64,000 nt of DNA, from positions 62,001-126,000 of the forward strand of contig JARKIP010000490.1 of NCBI GenBank assembly GCA_029990175.1. The letters run 5' to 3'. Positions 52,209 through 62,629 of the stretch are shown one piece after another. The number at the start of each line of letters is the position of its first letter. The stretch's first letter is position 1. The notes beneath the pieces are model-generated. The model was not told the DNA's origin, did not search any database, and saw only the letters and a list, made by a program, of their open reading frames with translations. This DNA is from Petunia secreta. Taxonomy: Eukaryota; Streptophyta; Magnoliopsida; Solanales; Solanaceae. The position numbers and the translations under genes are program-made.

Positions 52209-53868
52209 TCCTCCCCTTCTTGAGAAGATTTCGTCCTCGAAATCAAGCCCTCCTCGTCCTCCGAAGTTGGACCTACAACACAAGGAACTAAGTCAGCAAC
52301 ATTAAAGGTGTTGGACACGTTATACTCACCAGGGAGGTCGATCACGTAGGCATTGTTGTTGATCTTGGTCAACACTTGAAATGGACCATCCCCTCGAGGA
52401 GCCAACTTTCCTTTCCTTTGGTTCGGGAAGTGTTCCTTTCGGAAGTGAACCCAAACCCAATCTCCCTTCTTTAATTCCAACTTTTTACGCCCCTTGTTTT
52501 TCTTTAAGGCAACCTTTGCATAGGCCTCCTCGAGGTTCTTCTTCACCTTTGCATGCAATTCGATCAAGGCAGCTGCTCTTCGAGTACCTTCAAAATCAAG
52601 AACAGAATCTCGAGGCAATGGGGTTAAATCAAGTGGAATCAAAGGATTAAAGCCATACACACATTCAAACGGGGTCATGTTGATCATTCTATGCACCGTT
52701 CGATTGTATGCGAACTCCATCATGGGCAAACGGTCAGCCCAGTTTCCAACCTTCCCTTTGGTCATTGCCCGAAGCAACGATCCCAAGGTTCGGTTAACTA
52801 CCTCGGTCTGTCCATCAGTCTGAGGATGGTGAGACGTTGAGAATAGTAGCTTGGTGCCGAGGGCACCCCATAAACACTTCCAAAAATGACTCAAGAACTT
52901 CGAGTCTCGATCACTCACAATAGTACGAGGTACACCATGCAATTTTAACACATTAGAAACAAACAATGTAGCTACATGCTGTGCATCATCACACTTTTTG
53001 CAAGGAATAAAGTGAGCCATTTTTGAAAAACGGTCAACCACAACGAAGATGCTATCATGTCCTCCCCCCGACCTCGGTAACCCCAAGACAAAGTCCATGG
53101 ATATATCAACCCAAGGTCGATCAGGCACAGGCAACGGGGTGTACAACCCATGAGGGTTGGACTTCGATTTTGCTTTCTTGCAAACGAGACAAGCGTTGCA
53201 AAGCTTTTCCACATCTCGTCGCATTTTGGGCCAATGGAACTGCTCGGTCAAGATACCAAGAGTTTTATCGACACCGAAGTGCCCCATTAGTCCACCTGAG
53301 TGAGCTTCTCGAACCAAGAGCTCTCTCCACGATGACACTGGCACACAAACCCTCCCATTTTTGAAGAGGTAGCCATCATGCCACTGATATTTCTCAACCT
53401 TTCGGCCACTCAAGATTGCGTCTCGAACACATTTCAGCTTGGGATCGTCCTCGTACATCGACTTGATGCTTTTGAATCCCATGAGCCTAGAGGCGAGAGT
53501 GGTCGCTAAGGCAAATTTCCTTGATAGCGCATCGGCCACAACATTATCTTTTCCCTTTTTGTAATGAATTACATAGGGAAAGCTTTCAATAAATTCAACC
53601 CACTTGGCATGTCTTCGATTCAATTTCTCCTGACCTCGGAGATGTTTCAAAGATTCATGATCACTCTTGATCACAAACTCTCGAGGCCACAAATAATGCT
53701 GCCAATGGGCGAGTGCTCGAACGAGGGCATACAATTCCTTGTCGTACGTAGAGTAGTTCAAGGTTGCACCCTTAAGCTTTTCGCTAAAGTAAGCGATCGG
53801 CTTCGAATCTTGCATCAGCACTCTTCCGATCCAAACTCCAGACGCATCACACTCGACTTCGAATGCTT
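52016..53868 (-). CDS. Element 4 RNase H end and integrase (second half of the polyprotein)
   Basis: The frame is open from the frameshift near 53868 to 52016. It holds the RNase H end (YSTYDKELYALVRAL, VADALSRKFAL), the integrase zinc-binding HHCC (REAHSGGLMGHF...CNACLVCKK, 53320-53170), the DDE core (WVDISMDF near 53105; SDRDSKF near 52905; GQTEVVNRTLG near 52810), and a C-terminal GDGPFQVL...EYNVSNTFNVADL block. The tail (PMTRNQAKLLHDVHVHLAW) is encoded within the LTR. Integrase inserts the DNA copy and leaves 5-bp duplications. All three acidic residues are present. Confidence 0.92.
52209..52222 (-). promoter_or_regulatory. Element 4 polypurine tract
   Basis: The minus strand reads AAGAAGGGGAGGA immediately before the 3' LTR. 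Confidence 0.9.
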
Positions 53869-56800
53869 ATCGAAGTCAGGGAGTTGCAACAACGGGGCAG
53901 AACAAAGCCTCCGCTTCAACTCTTGGAAAGCCCTCTCTTGGGACTCTCCCCACACAAATGGATTGTCTTTCTTCACCAGCTCGGTTAAAGGAGCTGCCAC
54001 GGTGCTAAAGTCACGAACAAACCTTCGGTAAAAGCTAGCTAAGCCATGGAAGCTACGAACTTGTGATACCGAGGTTGGAGTTGGCCAATCTTTGATGGCT
54101 TCGACTTTTGATTCGTCGACTTCGACACCATTAGCACTGACAACAAATCCAAGAAAGACTACACGATCGACACCAAAGGCGCATTTCTTGAAGTTGGCAT
54201 ACAACTTCTCTTCGCGTAGCTTTTCAAGTACTTGCCTTAGGTGGTCGACATGTTCATCCACGGTTCTGCTATAAACAAGTATGTCATCGAAATAAATGAC
54301 AACAAACTTATTTATGAACGGTTTGAGCACATGGTTCATCAATCGCATGAATGTGCTCGGTGCATTGGATAAGCCAAAAGGCATCACCAACCATTCATAG
54401 AGACCGAATTTGGTCTTGAATGCGGTTTTCCACTCGTCCCCGGGTTTCATTCGGATCTGATGGTAACCGGACCTGAGGTCTATCTTCGAAAAGCATGAAG
54501 AACCACTTAACTCATCTAGCATGTCATCTAATCGAGGGATAGGATGACGATACTTTACCGTTATTTTGTTGACTGCTCGACAGTCAACACACATTCGCCA
54601 TGTTCTATCCTTCTTCGGAACAAGGATAACTGGAACGGCGCAAGGACTCAAGCTCTCTCGAACGAGGCCCTTGTTCAGCAATTCATCAACCTGCCGTTGG
54701 AGCTCTTTGGTGTCTTCGGGATTACACCGGTATGCAGGTTTGTTAGGGATTTGAGACCCTGGTACGAAGTCAATTTGGTGCTCGATTCCTCTCAACGGAG
54801 GTAATCCACCTGGCATTTCCTCGGGAAACATGTCCTCGAAGTCCTGCAAAACTTTGCGAACAAACAAAGGCAAAGGGTTATCATTAGAAAAATCATCATT
54901 AGAGTTTAGAAAGATACCCTTGTGCACGAGGCAAATCATCATCTGACCGTGGTCATTGCCTCGTAAGATCTCACCGGGTTGCATGACTGCACAAATTCCT
55001 TTCACTTCGATCGGTGAGTTTGTCTCTTTGGGCCCCAATTTTGCTCCTATCGGAAGCTTAGCTTTGGCCGCTTCTTTCAATTCTTTCATTCGTTTATAGT
55101 CCTCGGTGACTTGTTTTGGAGACAAAGGTTTGAGTATAAAACTCTTTCCATCGAGCTTCACAGTGTAAGTGTTGGATCTGCCATTGTGAACAGCTGTTCG
55201 GTCATACTGCCATGGTCGACCCAATAGCAAATGACAAGCTTGCATCGGAACCACATCGAATATCATTTCATCTTGATACTCTCCGATTTTGAACTTGATC
55301 CACACTTGTTTGACAACTCTCAATTCTCCACACTCATTCAGCCATTGTAACTTGTAAGGGTGGGGATGCTTCATCGTAGGTAATCCCATCTGTGAAACCA
55401 AAGTTTGGCTCACTACATTGGCACAACTACCAGAATCAATGATCATCGAACACACTTTTCCCCTCACTCGACATCGGGCATGAAAGAGGTTTTCTCTTTG
55501 GTTGTCCTCTTCTTCAAGAGTCATGCAGCTCAAATTCCTTCGAACCACAAGAAACATTTCCGGATGATCAGCTTCGGCAGCCTCATGATCATTATCAATT
55601 TCAGCTCGATCAGTCTCCTCGATAATTTCCTCCTCGGTGTCACTCGCTTGCTCATGGACGGTTCCATCTTCGAGCAGAAGCATAACTTTGCGAGTTGGAC
55701 ACTCTTTTGCCATGTGACCATAACCTTTGCATTTGTGACACTGAATATTTGAAGCACTAGGAGAGTTGAGTTGAACTTTACCTCCCACTTCTCTTTGTTG
55801 GTTAACGGTCACACCTCTTTCGAAGGGTCTCTTCGAATCTCGAACAGCGTTAGCACTTGCTTGGTTTGGACTCTTCCATTCTTTACCTCGGTTCAAAGGA
55901 GTAGAAGTAGTGACTCCTCGATACCGGTTTGCCTTATCGTCCTTCACCAATTTTTCAGCTTCGGTGGCAGCATCGAACAGATCTTCCAACGTGTGGTACA
56001 CGTGGAGTCTCAACTGAGATGACACATCCCTAGCCAAGCCATTTTTGAATCTGATAATGGCTTGCTCTTCGTCTTCGACCAGATCAAGATTCAATCGAAC
56101 CTTTTCGAACTCATCGTGGTACTCTTGGACAGACTTGGCCCCCTGCTTTAACTCATAGAGCTTTTGCATTTGAGTCTGCCTGTACTTGGCACTCAAATAC
56201 TTACCATCCATCGCTCTCATCAACTGTGGCCATGTATTGACTACTGGATAGTCATTTCTTCTTCTATGCCTCTTGTCAGATTCCCACCATGTTGATGCAT
56301 AAGCTTCGAACGAAGCAATGGCATGGGCAGCTTTTCTCTCATCGGTCATCTCATTTGTTTCAAAGATGCGCTCCATTTTAAGCTTCCATTCAAGATACTC
56401 GTCGGGATCACTAGTTCCTTTAAAGGGTGGAATAGTGATCTTGACACTGTTTAAGTTTGAGTCTCGAACAGCTCTAGCCTGTTCGGGAAACTCATCTTCT
56501 CGATCATTAGCCTCACGCTCAATATTTCTTTCAACATTTGCGCCTCGGCCTCGACCTCGGAAATTTCCACGACCTCGGGGAGCTTGCCTTCGTCGAGCGA
56601 ATGGCGGCTCACGCTCATATTCGTCCTCGGGAAATTCCTCTTCATCAACCTCTTCGGTTACAGTTCCAGGATCTCTTCGGGTCCTTGGAAGTGGTAGCCT
56701 CTCTCCTCGGGGAATGCCCAAGTTTTGATTTCCAGCTTGGGGATTGCCCAAGTTTTGTTGTGCTTGGGGATTGCCCAAGTTAAGCTCTCTTCGAATTGCT

Positions 56801-57036
56801 TCACTCGTCAACTGATGTTGTCGAAGAAGCTCAGCATACAGCTCAGGTTTCATCGGAGTGGATTCGCTTGTTCCAGCGCCGGACCCATGCATGGCCACGG
56901 ACGCACTTCCTTGTTCGAGTTGAGTTACTCGAGCACTCATTCCTCTTACTTCGGCACTGATGCCTTGTATCGCAGCCATGAGATCGGCTAACGATAATTC
57001 AGGCTTTTCAATGCTTTTGCCATCGTTTCCAGCCAT
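53815..57036 (-). CDS. Element 4 gag, protease, RT and start of RNase H
   Basis: Gag starts MAGNDGKSIEK at 57036, next to an acceptor-like TTGTGCAG; the frame itself opens at 57054. Gag domain about 56480-55980, CCHC knuckle CHKCKGYGHMAKEC about 55745-55704, protease IIDSGSCANVV about 55445-55411, RT with YFDDILVYS about 54300-54280, and the RNase H start. The frame is open for 1073 codons from this ATG. A single-base deletion near 53868 (GATAAGC against GGCAAAGC in element 3) shifts it to a stop at 53815, so RNase H and integrase are out of frame. This is the only inactivating change I found. Confidence 0.93.
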   Translation of the reverse strand: MAGNDGKSIEKPELSLADLMAAIQGISAEVRGMSARVTQLEQGSASVAMHGSGAGTSESTPMKPELYAELLRQHQLTSEAIRRELNLGNPQAQQNLGNPQAGNQNLGIPRGERLPLPRTRRDPGTVTEEVDEEEFPEDEYEREPPFARRRQAPRGRGNFRGRGRGANVERNIEREANDREDEFPEQARAVRDSNLNSVKITIPPFKGTSDPDEYLEWKLKMERIFETNEMTDERKAAHAIASFEAYASTWWESDKRHRRRNDYPVVNTWPQLMRAMDGKYLSAKYRQTQMQKLYELKQGAKSVQEYHDEFEKVRLNLDLVEDEEQAIIRFKNGLARDVSSQLRLHVYHTLEDLFDAATEAEKLVKDDKANRYRGVTTSTPLNRGKEWKSPNQASANAVRDSKRPFERGVTVNQQREVGGKVQLNSPSASNIQCHKCKGYGHMAKECPTRKVMLLLEDGTVHEQASDTEEEIIEETDRAEIDNDHEAAEADHPEMFLVVRRNLSCMTLEEEDNQRENLFHARCRVRGKVCSMIIDSGSCANVVSQTLVSQMGLPTMKHPHPYKLQWLNECGELRVVKQVWIKFKIGEYQDEMIFDVVPMQACHLLLGRPWQYDRTAVHNGRSNTYTVKLDGKSFILKPLSPKQVTEDYKRMKELKEAAKAKLPIGAKLGPKETNSPIEVKGICAVMQPGEILRGNDHGQMMICLVHKGIFLNSNDDFSNDNPLPLFVRKVLQDFEDMFPEEMPGGLPPLRGIEHQIDFVPGSQIPNKPAYRCNPEDTKELQRQVDELLNKGLVRESLSPCAVPVILVPKKDRTWRMCVDCRAVNKITVKYRHPIPRLDDMLDELSGSSCFSKIDLRSGYHQIRMKPGDEWKTAFKTKFGLYEWLVMPFGLSNAPSTFMRLMNHVLKPFINKFVVIYFDDILVYSRTVDEHVDHLRQVLEKLREEKLYANFKKCAFGVDRVVFLGFVVSANGVEVDESKVEAIKDWPTPTSVSQVRSFHGLASFYRRFVRDFSTVAAPLTELVKKDNPFVWGESQERAFQELKRRLCSAPLLQLPDFDKHSKSSVMRLEFGSEEC

Positions 57037-58246
57037 GGTTCCTGCACAAGTCAAAGATCAAACAAATGTTAGGGTTAGAAATCACCTCACTCACTCCCTC
57101 ACCTTGATGGGTGGCACTCGGGTCCACTCAATTTATGGGTTCGGTTTTTGATCACTCAAAGACTTGTTAACAGTGGCTCGTCCAATTGATCGGTCCTCTA
57201 AGATCCTTCAAGTTCGACAATAGTCACTGCCTCTTCGGGAAGAGTGAAGTGATGTTCGACTCGATGGAACAGACGCTTTTTAACTGAGCTCGGGGAGTCA
57301 AAAGAATGTCTACGAAAGTTTGGACTTCGGTCACCCCCTCGCACGAATTCCTATCAGCTTAAAAGAGTTAGTACGACCTCGAGTAGGACAATTACTCAAA
57401 AGATCCACCAACTAGAATTTGACACGAAAGAAAGTGAGAACCTAGGAGAATCTACCCTTTTGATTCCCTTTTGGAATCTTTTTCGATCACGCCCACTCCT
57501 GTCCGTACAAAAGTGGTCCCTCCTTGGTACGGATAGGGTTTTACCTTATCCACTTTCCTTTTTCAGCCGACAATTTTCACCTGGGGCTTTGATGCTTAAA
57601 ATTTTAACCCCTTTCTTCTCCAATGGAACAGTGACCTTGCTCCGGCGTACGGACGCAACAACTTCGGTTCACTGACCACGAAATCCAACAGATCTGAGTT
57701 GCTCTTTCAACTCCGGTCCCAAACAACAACGGAGGAAATCAAACGAAGTTCTTCGAGCTAAGATCCAGCTCGTTCGAGTCGTACACTGTTACGATTTGTA
57801 ACAAGTTTCCGGTGTACGGACAACGTTTAAACTCAGAGCTTCGATTTTTGAGCAACAAACAAACCCAAATCACTCAAGAACCACCAATCTTCACCGGTTT
57901 CTTCCAAACACAGTGGGGTTCGAGTTCAGTCACCATTAAAGCTCAAAACAGTCCAAAAATTCACCAAGAAACCCTAGTCACGAAATTGGTACGTCGGGTA
58001 CTTGTTGGATTCGGAACTCGATGGTGAACAAGAATCTATGGTTGTTTTCCCAAACAACCAACAATCAAACACAATTTTTGAATTTTTTCTTTTAACACTT
58101 TTTTTTTTTTTTTTTTTTTTTGTAAATAATAACACCAACAGTAACAAAATCAAATCAGAATTCGAAAAGGAAAACAGAGACACATACGCACGAAAATAAA
58201 GATAACGTGAACAGGATTTGGGGTTGTAGAAACAAGCCCAAACCGT
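57037..58246 (-). other. Element 4 leader with a candidate intron
   Basis: 1.2 kb with a long A tract in minus sense (58100-58122) and GTCCGTAC/GTACGGAC motifs (57502, 57529, 57642, 57813). The donor-like AAG/GTAAAA is at 57547-57540 and the acceptor-like TGCAG at 57046-57042, giving a 503-nt candidate intron like that in element 3. Confidence 0.5.
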
Positions 58247-58258
58247 GCTCTGATACCA
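58247..58258 (-). promoter_or_regulatory. Element 4 primer binding site (tRNA-iMet)
   Basis: The minus strand reads TGGTATCAGAGC, three bases from the 5' LTR. Confidence 0.95.
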
Positions 58259-58261
58259 AGA

Positions 58262-59014
58262 TGGTGCAATGCAATTCCCGAAGGGGTTGCTAGTACAAAC
58301 GCGGAAGAACAAACAAGAAAGATAAAGATAAAAGCAAGACAAAACTTGCTTCTTTCGAAAGAACAGTGAGGAACCTGTCTCAAAGCTCAATCAAAAGGAA
58401 TACAAGGATCACCTATACTATGCAACAATCATCAAGAGAACATTGCCTCTTGCAAACTGAATGATCAAGAGGAATGTTCAATCGGACTAGCCGAAAGCCA
58501 CAAGTCCTTAAAAGCCCTCACCGGGGTTTTGCTCACGACGGAAACAAGAAGAAATGTGCTCGGCACTTTCATTCAATTCATCAATGTTCAAAAACTAGGT
58601 ACTTACAATGAAAGGAAACAGTGTTTATATAGGAAATACTAAGGGTAAACTAGTAAATAGGTCACAGTTGACCAATAGAAATAAGCCACGCAGGGCTGAG
58701 TTAAAATGTGTTCGGCAGACTTTGACTTCGGTAAGCCTTGGCTTCGGTTCTCGATTGTCTGCTCGAGCACACACTTGTTGCCTTCGGACGCTCAATTGTC
58801 TTCGAGCTCATTGTCCTCGTTCACTTTGCCTTCGGGCTCAAATCTGAAGATAATGCCTTCGATTCTTGAGCTCGGCCACTCAGCTTCGGAGCAATTGTTT
58901 TCCTTCGGCCAGGCTAAGTGAACGTGCACATCGTGCAGCAGCTTGGCTTGGCTTCTTGTCATCGGTCTCCTCGGTGGATCGATCACTTGATCAGCACGTG
59001 ATCGGGCTGCATCA
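58262..59014 (-). repeat. Element 4 5' LTR
   Basis: 753 bp, with small indels and few substitutions against the 3' LTR (for example AGGGG for AGGAG near the left end). Confidence 0.93.
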
Positions 59015-59019
59015 ACTAA

Positions 59020-59323
59020 TCTTCAGAGGCTCGCGATCGCGTCATGGTAAGCGCTATCTCACAAGGCAAGCAACTGCTCTTCGCGATCGCGCCAAGAGGG
59101 TCGCGATCGCGCAGAGGAAATGTCTGTCGCCAGGCAGTAAGCTCAGAGAGTGCTGCCCTGTTTTGCCCTGTTTTGGCTCCCCTGTTTCCTGCACTGTTTC
59201 CAGCCCTACTCTCACTTTGATTGAGCTCCAATGCATGGTCTTCAAGTCGTCTCCCAAGTACATATCATACATGCCTTGACTACCAAACCAAGTGTAGGTG
59301 TCGATGCAATTTGGGTTGCATCA
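59020..59323 (-). repeat. Element 5 5' LTR, right part
   Basis: 304 bp after the second ACTAA (59015-59019), to TTGCATCA. It includes GCGATCGC motifs at 59030-59112. Confidence 0.92.
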
Positions 59324-59328
59324 CCTTA

Positions 59329-60149
59329 AGAGGATATGGTAGTGCATTTTCGATAGTTGGATTGGGTGTTTTGCTGGTATGGTGGATGATTTGGTGTTGG
59401 GATGTGGATTATAGGTCAAGTGGGCTGAGTGTTGTAAATAGGATATTTAGGTGGTATATGAGGGTAGGGATAAAACGGTGGCGTTGTTTGATAATAGCAG
59501 TTGAAGATAAGGTCTTGAATGGTTGCGACAAAAGAGACTTCCTCTTTCTTCTTGAAAATGCTCACACTTCGAAACTGGCAAGCCTTATTGGTAATTTGTA
59601 GAGAGAGGAGGGAGTTGGTGGAATTGCTGTGAAAACTTCCTTATTTTGGAAAATCCTTGACAAGTGCACTCGCTTAACCATGTCCTTTGCCTTGGTATTC
59701 AACTCGAGCCAATCTTTTGGGTAATAGACTTTTGATTTTTGTAGTGAGTTAGCGATAGTTTGGACATGCGAAAGATTTTGGATATCAGGATTTGATCATG
59801 GAGTAGGGAGAGGAGGTGCCTCGATGGGTGATTGAATTTGGAGAAACAATTCTTTTAGAGACCTAGAGAAACAGACAAATTAATATAATGCACACATATC
59901 AAATAAGAAATGCATCCTAATAATATGAAGGACCGTTTTACGCATGTTGATTTTGAAAAATGCTTGTTGCCACATGTATCATTTCATTTTGCTAACAAAA
60001 AGCGGAGCTTAAAGATAATGTTGCATTTATTGAACTTTTGTTACATTGGCGGATATTGAAATAGTGTAAGAGAAAGAAAAAATAGCTAGAGGGTTAGATC
60101 ATGGCTAGATGAACATTTTTATGCTGATCCTTCCCCAAAACATCTCTAT
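59329..60149 (-). other. Non-coding internal sequence of the Tat/Ogre-like element
   Basis: No supported ORF, RNA gene or repeat was recognised. It joins directly to 46874 once element 5 is removed. Confidence 0.45.
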
Positions 60150-61732
60150 GCTGATCGGCCGAGTCTTCCTCAGACAAGGTTGCCTCTGATGAGCATCCTT
60201 GGAAGATGATATTGTCTGCATCAGTTAAGAGCCGGGATATGTCAAAGGTGAAGTTTTTCAATATTTCCCAAGCCTTTCTTCATTTCCCCTCTATTCCTTT
60301 GTTTGCCATAGAGTTCATTGCCTCACTAGCCCATACGCCGATAGACTCTATGTGTTTTGTTAGGAGTTCTGCCTTACTGCGCCATTTTCCTTTTTCTTCA
60401 TTCTTTGCTTCGACCAAACTTTGCTTCTTTGCCATTTTCCCTTGTGCCCTTGCAAGTTGTTTGCGTAACTTTTTGTACTCAGATTCTAACTCATCAACAT
60501 TCCTTTTCCTTTATGTTGTTGCACTTGGTTGAATTGCCCTTGCTATGTCTCTCCTAAGCCAGTCTGGATAGTCTTCGTCATAGCCAGCGTCAAACTTGTG
60601 TCGTCCAATGGTCTCGATTCCCATTCGTTGTCTTCCTTTCCAAAGTTCCATTATCTTGTCTTTGAACGAGATCACTTCTCCGAGAATATTTCCTTTAAAA
60701 CCTCTTATGTTGCAATTTGGGGTACAGTCTGCTTTCTCCCTGCTTGTCTGAGTGTCCTTAAAGAAGTATACGGATAAACTCTTCTAAAGCCCACTAAGAT
60801 GAGAAATGAGTCTTTTTCGGACCGTGTGATTACTGTTGTGCTGGGGAACTAATCAAACATCCATTGAATGTTTTCAGATGTTAGTTGACAGAATATCTGG
60901 TGCCAACCGTTGGCAGTTGCTGGTTGATCCCCTTTCTTGGGAACCTTGTCGATGCGGGCGGCGTGAGTCAAGATGTAGTTTTCTCCCGGTACGGAAAGGA
61001 AAGCTTGGTCTGTGTTATCTATCCTTTGCAAATGCTCCATCAGCCAAATTTGTTAAAGCAAAATGCAACCTTCAAAGAAACCAACGCCCTTCTTGCATCT
61101 TTCTAAAGCTCGGTACATCTCTGCAACAATCATCGGTACCAAACTGTAGTTCTTGTTACTGTCTTTGAGTAAGGCATCAGTTATTGAGACCATGCAAACA
61201 TCAACTCGTCCTTTGTGTTGTGGAAAGATGGCAGTCCCTAAATAGCTGGTGACAATAGCAAGTACCCTTCGCTCTTGCCAATCTGCCTGGTTAATGCTGA
61301 AATAGTCTTCAGATTCTGGAAATGCCTCTCCATACCCAAATTTGATGTAGAGGGAAGTTAGAGAAAGTCCCGATTGCCGTATACTGTCTGTGCACAACTC
61401 AGGCTTAAACCCTACCATGTCGAAGAATTCCTCGGGTGTAATGCTTTTTTTGGCATCAAGACTTATTCACTTTCAAATGGTAATTGAGTTAACCCACCTA
61501 TTTCCTCCAGTAATGGTGTCAACTCTAGATTCCCAAAGTGGAAAACTACTCGGTCTGCATCCCAATAATGTACCGCTGCTTCTATCATCCCTTTTGCAGT
61601 GTGCTCCATTAATGAAATCAGGTTACCCATCACCATTTTGACTCGGTCCTGTTGATCTATGCTTAGGTTTCCCCACAAATCTCTGAGCAACTAAGGGGTT
61701 TCAACAACCATGTCAAATGTTCTAGTGGCCAT
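60150..61732 (-). pseudogene. DUF7745-like (plant mobile domain type) protein with coiled-coil tail, broken
   Basis: An ATG at 61732 (MATRTFDMVVETP) is followed after 13 codons by TAG, then by an open stretch (61690-61463) with HYWDADRVVFHFGNLELTPL, and by another (about 61320-61053) with GTAIFPQHKGRVDV and VPMIVAEMYRALERC. These blocks resemble the DUF7745 domain that is common in plant repeat-associated proteins. Further stops and frameshifts follow. Near 60500-60290 a Lys/Glu-rich coiled coil (ELESEYKKLRKQLARAQGK) can be read. It lies in the 3' half of a Tat/Ogre-like element, where such ORFs are known in Solanaceae as I recall. It is non-functional in this copy. Confidence 0.6.
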
Positions 61733-61974
61733 GATTTTTTGGAAAAGGTGAAGGATGATAGGAAAAGGGATAAGAAAAATGACTAAGATTTGCTTTACTG
61801 TGAGCAAAATGATCAACGTGTGGCACAAGTTTTTTGCAAATAATGCGACAGAGGATATGAGGAGATGTGTCGTTGTGAGTTGAGAACCCTTTAGAAGGAA
61901 ATTGCTAATGGACTTGTGACATGCCAAGGATAATTCTTAAAGGATAAACGTGCGTTATGTGTTATCCCATCTAT

Positions 61975-62545
61975 CGAACTGTCATTTCTGCTTCAAAATG
62001 GGGTTTTAATGCCTTTTCGGTTACCTTTTAAGACTTTGAATAGCATTGAATACTAAATGATTCCAATCCTTTAGGATTAAACAGTCGTTTTTTATTCAAT
62101 TTGGGCTTTTAACGCCTCTTACGTTACCTTCGTGCCTTTGAATGGCATTGAATCAGAATAACTCTGATTGTTTAAGCAATCATTTCTGATTCAATTCGGG
62201 CTTTTGATGCCTCTTGGGTAACCTTTGTGCCTTTGAATGGCATTGAATACAGAGTACCTCTAATTGTTTAAGCAATCATTTCTGATTTAATTCGGGCTTT
62301 TGACGCCTCTTAAGAAACCTTTGTGCCTTTGAATGGCATTGAATACAAATTACCTCTGATTGTTTAAGCAATCATTTCTGATTTAATTCAGGCTTTTGAC
62401 GCCTCTTAAGTGACCTTTGTGCCCTTGAATGGCATTGAATACAGAATAACACCAACTGTTTACGGATAAACAATCATATCTGATTCAATTTGGGCTTTTA
62501 ACACTCACTGGGTAATCTTTGTGCCTTTTGAATAGTACTGAATGC
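61975..62545. repeat. Tandem array with a unit of about 96 bp
   Basis: Five to six units, each with TTTGTGCCTTTGAATGGCATTGAATAC, TGTTTAAGCAATCATTTCTGATT and GGGCTTTTGACGCCTCTTA. The first unit (from 61981) and the last (to about 62545) are more diverged. Confidence 0.85.
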
Positions 62546-62629
62546 AAAAAAATGCCAATAAACGGTCCACATTTGCAAGTTCAATCTTTTAAGTAAATGC
62601 AAATAAATCGTGTTCAACGCTCTTTAGGG

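Larger units (their letters stand above)
51460..59014 (-). mobile_element. Element 4: nearly intact autonomous Ty3/gypsy element
   Basis: 7555 bp with LTRs 51460-52208 (749 bp) and 58262-59014 (753 bp), and the perfect duplication ACTAA at 51455-51459 and 59015-59019. It encodes gag, protease, RT, RNase H and integrase in gypsy order with only one frameshift found. The LTRs are nearly the same, so it is young. It is the same family as element 3 and carries all functions that elements 1, 2 and 5 lack. Confidence 0.95.
46880..59323 (-). mobile_element. Element 5: non-autonomous Ty3/gypsy-derived element, split by element 4
   Basis: The left LTR 46880-47651 and right LTR 51012-51459 plus 59020-59323 enclose 3.4 kb. 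Without element 4 and one copy of its target duplication the element is about 4.9 kb. The 5-bp duplication CCTTA is at 46875-46879 and 59324-59328. It encodes only a short gag-like head and the unknown module. There is no gag domain, protease, RT, RNase H or integrase core. Confidence 0.92.
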
